Below are positions 1 through 5,778 of a DNA stretch of 11,234 bases, in pieces (position 1 is the stretch's first letter; each line of letters begins with the position of its first letter). This DNA comes from Limnohabitans sp. Rim8 (GTDB lineage: Bacteria; Pseudomonadota; Gammaproteobacteria; Burkholderiales; Burkholderiaceae_C), in NCBI GenBank assembly GCA_945877725.1, contig CAMDXR010000073.1:1-11234 (forward strand). Direction: 5' to 3'. A program made the translations under genes and the position numbers. The notes beneath the pieces were generated by a model. That model did no database searches, was not told the origin of the DNA, and saw nothing but the letters and a program-made list of their open reading frames with translations.

Positions 1-322
1 TGATGCTGAACTGCGGTTTCAGGCCCAGCACCGCACCATCTTCGCGCATGATGCGCACGCCCAAGGCGTGAAAAGTGCAAATCAGCACCTCCTTGGCAGC
101 GTGCCCGATCAACTGCTTGGCGCGCTCGCGCATTTCGGCAGCGGCTTTGTTGGTAAAGGTGATGGCTGCGATGCGCTTGGGCTCCAGCCCGGCCTCCATC
201 AAACGGCCAATTTTGTGCGTGATCACGCGCGTTTTGCCCGATCCGGCCCCTGCCAACACCAGGCACGGCCCCGACACATAGTTCACAGCTTCGAGTTGGG
301 CGTTATTGAGTCCGGCTGACAT
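1..322 (-). CDS. rep: ATP-dependent DNA helicase Rep, N-terminal part (runs off the left edge)
   Basis: Superfamily 1A 3'-5' DNA helicase that removes proteins ahead of the replication fork. Only the first 107 residues are in the window. The ATG is at 322-320. The Q-motif region (LNNAQLEAV, residues 5-13) is followed by the Walker A loop AGAGSGKT (24-31), motif Ia TFTNKAAAEM (55-64) and motif Ib TFHALGVRI (83-91), all in the right order and spacing. The stretch GPCLVLAGAGSGKTRVIT and the block TFHALG..I.....A.LG.K..FS match remembered E. coli Rep better than UvrD or PcrA, whose sequence before Walker A differs, so I call it Rep rather than UvrD. No Shine-Dalgarno sequence is visible before the ATG. 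The rest of the protein, including motifs II to VI, lies outside the window, so integrity cannot be judged. Confidence 0.85.
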   Translation of the reverse strand, partial: MSAGLNNAQLEAVNYVSGPCLVLAGAGSGKTRVITHKIGRLMEAGLEPKRIAAITFTNKAAAEMRERAKQLIGHAAKEVLICTFHALGVRIMREDGAVLGLKPQFSI

Positions 323-633
323 GTAGGGGGTAGGTTAGAGCGTGAAAACGAACGGCTAGGCAAAGCGGGCGATCATAGCGGGTGGGTTGGGGGGTATTTG
401 GTAGGCATTGTGCACGCTTGGCCGATGTGGGCTGGAAGGGTGCGCTTTGGCGTATCTGCGAGGACCTTCTTCTGCTGGGCGGGGCGGTTTTGTGAGCAAA
501 GTTGGCCCATTACTGTCACAGCAGAGGCCCAAGTCATTGCGCCCACCGAAATCTTGCTGCAACCACCAGTCGGTGCCGATATTTGTCAGCCCCGCGACCC
601 GCCGCCTGCCCTAATTGCCATGACAATCCCTGC
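323..633. other. Divergent intergenic region between rep and the AEC transporter
   Basis: This 311-bp stretch should hold the promoters of both flanking genes. For rep, the minus strand has TATGAT (plus coordinates 372-377), one base from the -10 consensus, about 43 bp before the ATG. The hexamer 17 bp upstream (395-400, CAAATA) is a poor -35, so this is only a candidate. No convincing promoter is visible on the plus strand. Short open frames cross the region but show no recognisable protein. No tRNA or clear hairpin terminator was found. Confidence 0.4.
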
Positions 634-1602
634 ATGTTTGAAGTCTTGCGTGTCACTTTTCCGTTTTTTGCGCTGGTGTTGTGCGGCTATGCCGCTGCCC
701 GTAAAGGCTTGTTGCCCTTGGAGGCTATTCCGGGCCTGAATGGTTTTGTACTGTTCTTTGCCTTGCCGTGCATGTTGTTTAGGTTTGGCGCGGGCACCCC
801 CATTGCCCAATTGCTGGATGCCGGGGTGTTTTTCACCTATTTGTTGTGTGCCTTGCTCATGGTGGCGTTCGGCATTGCCATCAGCTTGAACGACCGAATT
901 CGCTGGAACGATGCGTCTTTGGGCGCCTTGGTGGCGGCTTTTCCCAATACCGGGTTCATGGGCGTGCCCTTGTTGGTGGCCTTGTTGGGGCCGCAGGCGG
1001 CGGGTCCGGCCATTGTCACCATCTTGGTGGACATGGTGATCACCACCTCACTGTGCGTGGCTTTGTCGCGCATGGATGCTGCGGGCGAACATGGTGCGGC
1101 GGTGGCGGCCCGCAAAGCCTTGGCGGGCATGGTGCGCAACCCCATGCCCTGGGCGATTTCCTTGGGTGGCGCGTTTTCTTATTGGAACCTTGAATTGGTG
1201 GGGCCTGTGGCCAAAACCGTGGGTTTGCTCGCCGATGCCGCATCCCCAGTGGCCTTGTTCACGATTGGCGCGGTGTTGGCGCGCTCGCACATATTGGCCC
1301 ATGAGCGTCCACATGGCCCTTTGCGTTTGTCCGATTACTTGCCGATTGCCTTGACCAAACTGCTTTTGCATCCGGTTTTGGTGTTGTTGGTGGCGGGTGC
1401 TGCGATTCAAATGGGTGTAGGCATTGAGCCCTTTGCCTTGATGGTGATGGTGCTGGTGGCCGCGTTGCCCAGCGCCAGCAATGTGTCGCTGCTGGCCGAG
1501 CGTTTGGGGGCCGACAACGGACGCATCGCCCGCATTATTTTGGTGACCACGGCGGCAGCATTTTTGACCTTTTCTGGCGCGGTGGTCTTGCTCAAGCCTT
1601 GA
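634..1602 (+). CDS. AEC (auxin efflux carrier) family transporter
   Basis: Inner-membrane secondary transporter of the AEC family, whose bacterial members export or import small organic anions such as malate or malonate; the substrate cannot be told here. The 322-residue protein is of normal family length and almost entirely hydrophobic, with about ten membrane segments. Family-typical features are the N-terminal FFALVLCGYAAARKGLLP (11-28), FPNTGFMGVPL (103-113) with its helix-breaking Asn/Pro/Gly, KLLLHPVLV (242-250), and LPSASNVSLLAERLG (279-292) in the C-terminal half. The frame is open from 502, but the residues before Met at 634 look non-coding (Cys/Pro/His-rich), and homologues begin at the first membrane helix, so I start at 634. 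No Shine-Dalgarno sequence precedes it. It stands alone and converges on priA. Confidence 0.85.
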   Translation: MFEVLRVTFPFFALVLCGYAAARKGLLPLEAIPGLNGFVLFFALPCMLFRFGAGTPIAQLLDAGVFFTYLLCALLMVAFGIAISLNDRIRWNDASLGALVAAFPNTGFMGVPLLVALLGPQAAGPAIVTILVDMVITTSLCVALSRMDAAGEHGAAVAARKALAGMVRNPMPWAISLGGAFSYWNLELVGPVAKTVGLLADAASPVALFTIGAVLARSHILAHERPHGPLRLSDYLPIALTKLLLHPVLVLLVAGAAIQMGVGIEPFALMVMVLVAALPSASNVSLLAERLGADNGRIARIILVTTAAAFLTFSGAVVLLKP

Positions 1603-1646
1603 GGGGCGTGAAGGCAGGGGTCTTGTTCTGGTCTCAAGGGGGGCAA

Positions 1647-1674
1647 ACATTCGCGAGCAGGGGCTCGCTCCCAC
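1647..1674 (-). repeat. REP-like palindromic unit, copy 1
   Basis: Read on the minus strand, the unit has the head GTGGGAG, a 6-bp perfect stem GCGAGC/GCTCGC around a CCCT loop, and the tail GAATGT. The identical stretch shared with the copy at 1945 is 35 bp (1647-1681 and 1945-1979). The GTGG head followed by an imperfect palindrome resembles the REP elements of Pseudomonas, which are spread by RAYT (TnpA-REP) transposases. No RAYT gene is present in the window. Confidence 0.7.
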
Positions 1675-1693
1675 GAGGGCAATCAAGCTTGTT

Positions 1694-1847
1694 GCCAACA
1701 TTACCAACATTACCAGCATTACCAACTTCCAGCATTACCAACTTCCAACATTACCAACTTCCAACATTACCAACTTCCAACATTACCAGTATTGACAGTA
1801 TTGCCAACATTGCCAGCATTGCCAACATTGCCAACATTGCCATTTTT
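1694..1847. repeat. Compound tandem repeat of 9-bp and 16-bp units
   Basis: Three 9-bp units (gccaacatt, accaacatt, accagcatt; 1694-1720) are followed by four 16-bp units of the form accaacttccaacatt (1721-1784, the first with one change), then six more 9-bp units (1785-1838) and a decayed last unit to 1847. The 16-mer looks like a 9-mer fused to a 7-bp remnant. The array lies between two REP-like units in the convergent spacer between the transporter and priA. The 9-bp parts keep any reading frame open, so weak open frames across it are artefacts of periodicity, not genes. Confidence 0.85.
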
Positions 1848-1874
1848 CCAAATGGACCAGTTTGGCTTTTCCCT

Positions 1875-1902
1875 GTGGGAGGCCGCCCCTGCGGGCGAAT
1901 GG
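1875..1902 (+). repeat. REP-like palindromic unit, diverged copy in opposite orientation
   Basis: This plus-strand unit has the same 28-bp length, GTGGGAG head, CCCT loop and GAATG tail as the units at 1647 and 1945, which lie on the minus strand. The six differences fall almost wholly in the stem: two base pairs are swapped on both arms (A-T to C-G and G-C to C-G), so pairing is kept, while one pair becomes a G/G mismatch and the last base differs. Such compensatory change points to a conserved hairpin. Confidence 0.6.
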
Positions 1903-1944
1903 TGAAGGTGCTTATGGGCTCAAATGAGACTTTGGGTTTGGCGG

Positions 1945-1972
1945 ACATTCGCGAGCAGGGGCTCGCTCCCAC
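1945..1972 (-). repeat. REP-like palindromic unit, copy 2
   Basis: Identical to the unit at 1647-1674 over the whole element; the identity extends to 35 bp (1945-1979). It lies 298 bp from copy 1 in the same orientation and is head-opposed to the diverged copy at 1875. It sits 50-85 bp past the priA stop codon and could form a hairpin at the 3' end of the priA or transporter transcript. There is no T-run, so it is not a classic terminator. Confidence 0.7.
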
Positions 1973-2028
1973 GAGGGCACTTAGACTGGTTTTCAGCTAC
2001 ATCAACTACAACAGCTGAATCAACACCC

Positions 2029-4176
2029 CTAAATGGATTGCGGGTCTACGTCGACCAGCCAGCGGATGACGCCTTTGTGTTCGGGTTGGCTGCGCACTTG
2101 GTGCAGCACCGCGTGCAGGTGCCACAGCACTTTTTGCAGGGCCATTCGCGAGGGGCTTTCGAGCAGCATTTGGGCGCGCTCCACGTCGGCTACGCGTTGC
2201 ATGCTCATGGGCACGGCTGGGTACAAACCGACTTGCTCGACCAATGCCGCTGTGGCGGGGTCTGAGCTCAGTTGTATTTCCAATGCTTCGCGTGCGGCAT
2301 TCAGCAGCGCTTGGGCGGCTTCTTGGGTGCGGGCATCGGCGCGCAGCAGCGCCTGGTGGCTGATGGGGGGCAGGTCGGCGGCGGTGCGTTCGGCCAATTC
2401 GCTGGTGGCAAATGCCGGGTAGTCGTGTTTTTTGAGTGCCTCAAACAAGGCGTGCTTGGGGTGAAAGGTTTGCACCCACATTTCACTTTGCGCACTTTGG
2501 CTGGCGTCGCGCCCGGCCCGGCCTGCCGCTTGCATGAGCAAGGCAAATAAACGCTCGGGGGCCCTGAAGTCGCTCGAAAACAAGGCGGTGTCGGGGTTGA
2601 CAGCGGCCACCAGGGTAATGCGCCTGAAGTCGTGCCCTTTGGCAATCATCTGGGTGCCCACCAAAATATCCACCTCACCTGAGTGCACCGAGGCCAGTTG
2701 GCTCTCTAGCGCGCCTTTCAGGCGGGTGGTGTCGGCGTCGATGCGTGCAATGCGAACGGGCGAGCCGTCCGGCCGCCTCACATGCGCTAACAGCTCTCCC
2801 AAATGTTCTTCCAGTTGTTCGGTGCCTCGGCCAATCGGGGCGATGTCGGCATTACCGCAATCCGGGCACGCCCGGGGTACACGTTCGGTCAGGCCGCAGT
2901 GGTGGCAACGCAGGGTGCGGTCAATTTTGTGAAACACCCGAAACGCGCTGCAGTGTTTGCATTGGCTTTTCCAACCGCAGTCGGCACAGTGCAGCACAGG
3001 GGCATAACCGCGACGGTTCAGCAGCAGCATGCATTGCTCGCCGCGTTCAACCCGTTCTTGCAAGGCGGCCAGCAGGGGGGCCGAGAGCACGGTGCGGCGG
3101 GGCTGCTTGCTCATGTCCACCCGGCGCACTTTGGGCAACACCCCAGCCCCCTCGCCAGAGCCAATGCGTGAGGGCATTTGCAGCCGCACATAGCGTCCAC
3201 CTTCTTCAGGTGGGCGGCTCAGGTGCCAGCTTTCCAGTGAGGGGGTGGCTGAGGCCAGCAGCACTTGGGCGTTTTGCAGCCGCCCCCGGTAGACCGCCAA
3301 ATCGCGTGCGGAGTAGCGGGCCCCTTCTTGTTGTTTGTAGCTGGGGTCGTGTTCTTCATCCACCACGATGAGTTTCAGGTGTGGCATGGAGGCAAAAATG
3401 GCCATGCGCGTGCCCAACACGATACGGGCTTGCCCGGCGTGCGCCGCCAGCCAGCTTTTGAGGCGTTGTGCGGGTGTCATGCCGCTGTGCATGGAGACCA
3501 CGGTATCTGTCCCAAAGCGTGCCTGAACCCGGGCTTCTAGCTGCGGGGTGAGGTTGATTTCGGGCACCATCAGCAGCGCTTGGGCTTGCGGGTCGGCTTG
3601 CAGCATGCGTTGCACCGCTTGCAAATACACCTCGGTCTTGCCGCTGCCCGTGCTGCCAAACAACAAATAGGGGCCGCCCGTTGCCGTGACTGCGCCCGAC
3701 ACGGGTTCAGCTTGCATTTCCATTTGCATTTGTGCCAGCACGGCGCTTTGCTCTGCCGACAAGGCGTGCCCTGGGGCGGCTTGCACCAGCGTTCGGTCGG
3801 TTTGTTTTTTAAGGCGGCGCGCCAGTTGCTCAGAGCTCAGGTCGCGCAGTTGTGGGGGCAGGGCCGACAGCGCCACTTCTCCCAAAGAGCGTTGGTAATA
3901 CTGGGCTGAAAACTGAACCAATTGCCGCCAAGCCGTGTCCAGCGGGGCCAGACCTTCCAACACACCCAATACATCGCGCACGGCTGAAGCCGCCATGTCA
4001 GGGGGGGCAGCCTCTTGCACAGACCAAACCACGCCCAGCACTTCACGCTTACCAAACGGAACCCGCACCAACTGCCCAGGCTGTAGCTCAAAAGGGCTGC
4101 GATAACTCAACAGACCGCCCACGGGGCTGTGGGCGGGTGTCTGGACAGCGATGTCGATCCAGTGGTTGGTTTTCAC
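2029..4176 (-). CDS. priA: Primosomal protein N' (replication restart helicase PriA)
   Basis: PriA binds abandoned forks and D-loops, unwinds the lagging strand 3'-5' with ATP and loads the replisome through PriB/DnaT. The 715-residue product matches E. coli PriA (732). Visible motifs: N-terminal 3'BD-like region (1 to about 100), Walker A GSTGSGKT (174-181), Walker B DEEH (273-276), eight zinc-binding cysteines in pairs (C397, C400, C406, C409, C424, C427, C437, C440), motif V GTQMIAKGHDF (507-517) and motif VI QAAGRAGR (549-556). The frame continues upstream to a TTG at 4275, but those 33 residues are Lys/Asn/Phe-rich and unlike PriA. The GTG at 4176 places WIDIAVQTP, the usual PriA N-terminus, at residue 5, so I prefer it. 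hemE lies upstream on the same strand, separated by 396 bp with a possible terminator, so priA probably has its own promoter. Confidence 0.95.
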   Translation of the reverse strand: MKTNHWIDIAVQTPAHSPVGGLLSYRSPFELQPGQLVRVPFGKREVLGVVWSVQEAAPPDMAASAVRDVLGVLEGLAPLDTAWRQLVQFSAQYYQRSLGEVALSALPPQLRDLSSEQLARRLKKQTDRTLVQAAPGHALSAEQSAVLAQMQMEMQAEPVSGAVTATGGPYLLFGSTGSGKTEVYLQAVQRMLQADPQAQALLMVPEINLTPQLEARVQARFGTDTVVSMHSGMTPAQRLKSWLAAHAGQARIVLGTRMAIFASMPHLKLIVVDEEHDPSYKQQEGARYSARDLAVYRGRLQNAQVLLASATPSLESWHLSRPPEEGGRYVRLQMPSRIGSGEGAGVLPKVRRVDMSKQPRRTVLSAPLLAALQERVERGEQCMLLLNRRGYAPVLHCADCGWKSQCKHCSAFRVFHKIDRTLRCHHCGLTERVPRACPDCGNADIAPIGRGTEQLEEHLGELLAHVRRPDGSPVRIARIDADTTRLKGALESQLASVHSGEVDILVGTQMIAKGHDFRRITLVAAVNPDTALFSSDFRAPERLFALLMQAAGRAGRDASQSAQSEMWVQTFHPKHALFEALKKHDYPAFATSELAERTAADLPPISHQALLRADARTQEAAQALLNAAREALEIQLSSDPATAALVEQVGLYPAVPMSMQRVADVERAQMLLESPSRMALQKVLWHLHAVLHQVRSQPEHKGVIRWLVDVDPQSI

Positions 4177-4286
4177 ATTTTTTCCAGAATTCTTGACGAT
4201 TTTATCGGTGTTGAAAGTTAGGCGAAATCTTGAAACAGTGTGTAAGTCGTTGATTTCAAAGTACTTTGCCGTCAATCCAAAAAATC

Positions 4287-4295
4287 TGTGGATAA
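4287..4295 (-). promoter_or_regulatory. Consensus DnaA box upstream of priA
   Basis: TTATCCACA on the minus strand is a perfect match to the high-affinity DnaA-box consensus. It lies 111-119 bp upstream of the probable priA GTG start, where bound DnaA could affect priA transcription. A single 9-mer can occur by chance, but a second match lies about 190 bp away in the same spacer. Confidence 0.5.
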
Positions 4296-4375
4296 CTTTG
4301 TTGAAAACTCCATCTCAATGGCCTGAAAGCCTTGAAAAATAAAGACTTTTGTCACATTGCTTATCCAGTGGGCAT

Positions 4376-4403
4376 AAAAAAAGTCCAATGAAATCAAGGA
4401 CTT
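4376..4403 (-). terminator. Possible rho-independent terminator after hemE
   Basis: On the minus strand AAGTCC (4403-4398) and GGACTT (4386-4381) can pair across an 11-nt loop, followed by a run of U to 4376. The stem is only 6 bp with three G-C pairs, so it would be weak. It lies about 170 bp past the hemE stop codon and before priA, consistent with separate transcription of the two genes. Confidence 0.4.
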
Positions 4404-4473
4404 GGCAAAGAGCAGGTCGAGCCGTTTTGTTGCTGCGCAGCAAGACTTGTCGACAAATGCAGCGCCTCATTTT

Positions 4474-4482
4474 TGTGCATAA
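4474..4482 (-). promoter_or_regulatory. Second DnaA box (TTATNCACA match)
   Basis: TTATGCACA on the minus strand fits the TTATNCACA consensus. It has the same orientation as the box at 4287 and lies about 90 bp past the hemE stop codon. It adjoins the GTCAAG/CTTGAC inverted repeat at 4483-4496. Confidence 0.45.
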
Positions 4483-4495
4483 GTCAAGCACTTGA

Positions 4496-4522
4496 CCCCC
4501 CTTTTTTTTCCAAAAAGGAGGG
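4496..4522 (+). other. C/T-rich hairpin downstream of hemE
   Basis: CCCCCCTTTTT (4496-4506) pairs with AAAAAGGAGGG (4512-4522) over 11 positions with one C/A mismatch and a 5-nt loop. On the plus strand it is followed by TTT and later a run of seven T (around 4532-4538), like a terminator, but no plus-strand gene reads into it. On the minus strand it would form in the hemE 3' untranslated region about 50 nt past the stop codon and may protect or end the transcript, although no U-run follows in that direction. Confidence 0.35.
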
Positions 4523-4572
4523 TTTCTACTTGTTTTTTTATGTTACGAAGTTGGCTAAAAGGCGTCCGGTGC

Positions 4573-5733
4573 TTATTTGTTAAGCGCGGCACGCATATGG
4601 CGCGAATGGCTGTGCACGGTCTCGACCAAAGCCGAAACATGCTCTGGTGGCGTGAACTGGCTGATGCCGTGGCCCAGATTAAAGATGTGTGTGGGGCCGG
4701 GGGTGCCCGCATCGGTGTGGGGCGCGCCAAAGCTGTCCAGCACGCGGCGCACCTCGGTCGCAATGTGCTCGGGCGGGGCAAACAAGATGTTGGGGTCGAT
4801 GTTGCCTTGCAAAGCTTTGCCGGGGCCGCCGGTCTGTCCGCCCACCAGTGCGCGGGCAGTGCCGAGGTTCATGGTCCAGTCCAAGCCCAGCACGTCGCAG
4901 TTGAGGCCGGCCATCTCGGGCAGCCACAGACCGCCACCTTTGGTGAACACGATGCTCGGAATGCGGACGCCGTCGTGGTGGGTTTTCAGCTGCGCCAGCA
5001 CACGGGCGGTATAGGCCAGGCTGAACTGCTGAAAAGCGCCATCGGCCAGCACACCGCCCCAGCTGTCAAAGACCATCACGGCCTGAGCACCAGCCTCGAT
5101 CTGGGTGTTCAGGTACAGGGCTACGGCGTCGGCATTGACGGCCAGGATGCGGTGCATCAAGTCGGGGCGGCTGTACATCAGGGTTTTGACGTGGCGGTAG
5201 TCGTCCGATCCGGCCCCCTCCACCATGTAGCAGGCCAGCGTCCAGGGGCTGCCCGAAAAGCCGATCAGGGGCACGCGGCCATTCAGAGCTTTGCGGATGG
5301 AGGTCACCGCGTCAAAAACATAGCGCAGTTTGGCCATGTCGGGCACGGCCAGTTCGGCCACGGCGGCTTCATTGCGCACATTTTTGGCAAATTTGGGGCC
5401 TTCACCCAACGCAAAAGACAGGCCCAAGCCCATGGCATCGGGCACGGTCAGGATGTCGCTGAACAAAATGGCGGCATCCAGCGGGTAGCGATCCAGTGGT
5501 TGCAGCGTCACATCGGTGGCGTATTGGGTGTTGGTGGCCAGACCCATGAAGCTGCCCGCTTGGGCGCGGGTGTCGCGGTACTCGGGCAGGTAGCGCCCGG
5601 CCTGTCGCATAAGCCAGACTGGGGTGTGCTCGGTGGCTTGGCGCAAACAAGCACGCAAAAAGGTGTCGTTTTGCAGGGGGGCAAACGCAGACGATGAAGA
5701 GTTCGGGGTGGGGGTGAAGGTGGAGGTGCTCAT
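4573..5733 (-). CDS. hemE: Uroporphyrinogen decarboxylase
   Basis: Cytoplasmic enzyme that removes four carboxyl groups from uroporphyrinogen III to give coproporphyrinogen III in heme synthesis. The 386-residue protein is slightly longer than the usual 350-365 because of a Ser/Thr-rich N-terminus of about 20 residues. Both family signatures are present: PVWLMRQAGRYLPEYR (38-53) with the substrate-binding arginines, and GFSGSPWTLACYMVEG (158-173) with the active-site Tyr169. The catalytic Asp is D93 in FSDIL, followed later by FDSWGG (222-227), GNIDP (310-314) and NLGHGI (352-357) with the substrate-contacting His355. The start is ATG at 5733 with no Shine-Dalgarno sequence; a later start is possible but no better. 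It follows dsbD by 45 bp on the same strand, so the two are probably co-transcribed. Confidence 0.97.
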   Translation of the reverse strand: MSTSTFTPTPNSSSSAFAPLQNDTFLRACLRQATEHTPVWLMRQAGRYLPEYRDTRAQAGSFMGLATNTQYATDVTLQPLDRYPLDAAILFSDILTVPDAMGLGLSFALGEGPKFAKNVRNEAAVAELAVPDMAKLRYVFDAVTSIRKALNGRVPLIGFSGSPWTLACYMVEGAGSDDYRHVKTLMYSRPDLMHRILAVNADAVALYLNTQIEAGAQAVMVFDSWGGVLADGAFQQFSLAYTARVLAQLKTHHDGVRIPSIVFTKGGGLWLPEMAGLNCDVLGLDWTMNLGTARALVGGQTGGPGKALQGNIDPNILFAPPEHIATEVRRVLDSFGAPHTDAGTPGPTHIFNLGHGISQFTPPEHVSALVETVHSHSRHMRAALNK

Positions 5734-5778
5734 GGGGTGAATTGTCGCAGGGCAGAAGGGGGCTGTGTAGGGTGGGGT

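Larger units (their letters stand above)
4177..4572. other. AT-rich spacer between hemE and priA
   Basis: This 396-bp gene-free stretch is clearly more AT-rich than the coding regions around it. It holds two consensus DnaA boxes (4287-4295, 4474-4482), weaker matches at 4361-4369 and near 4238, a possible hemE terminator (4376-4403), a 14-bp perfect palindrome TTGCTGCGCAGCAA (4430-4443), a 6-bp inverted repeat GTCAAG/CTTGAC (4483-4496), and a strong plus-strand hairpin (4496-4522). The priA promoter should lie in its left half, but I see no convincing -35/-10 pair. Confidence 0.6.

Noticed and set aside
1..322. UvrD/PcrA instead of Rep
   Set aside because: The residues before Walker A (GPCLVLAGAGSGKT) and the TFHALG block match Rep better, though a window-edge fragment cannot settle this fully.
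1048..1725. A 225-codon minus-strand frame across the transporter gene and the tandem repeat
   Set aside because: Most of it is antisense to the membrane transporter, and its start lies in the repeat array (Met-Leu-Val periodicity from the 9-mers).
1694..1847. CRISPR array
   Set aside because: The units are 9 or 16 bp, adjacent and without unique spacers, and there are no cas genes. This is a tandem repeat.
1599..2018. A 139-codon plus-strand frame through the repeats
   Set aside because: It is kept open only by the 9-bp periodicity and includes two REP-like units. It has no ribosome-binding site and no plausible protein.
2745..3371. A 208-codon plus-strand frame opposite priA
   Set aside because: It is a shadow of the zinc-binding and helicase part of priA, with biased composition and no motif.
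4430..4443. The 14-bp perfect palindrome TTGCTGCGCAGCAA, considered as an operator
   Set aside because: It has no spacer, no known match and no clear promoter beside it, so it is noted only in the description of the spacer.
4492..5697. A 401-codon open frame on the plus strand opposite hemE
   Set aside because: It is antisense to hemE, which has full family motifs. Its translation is Gly/His/Gln-rich with no recognisable motif, as expected for the complement of a GC-rich gene.
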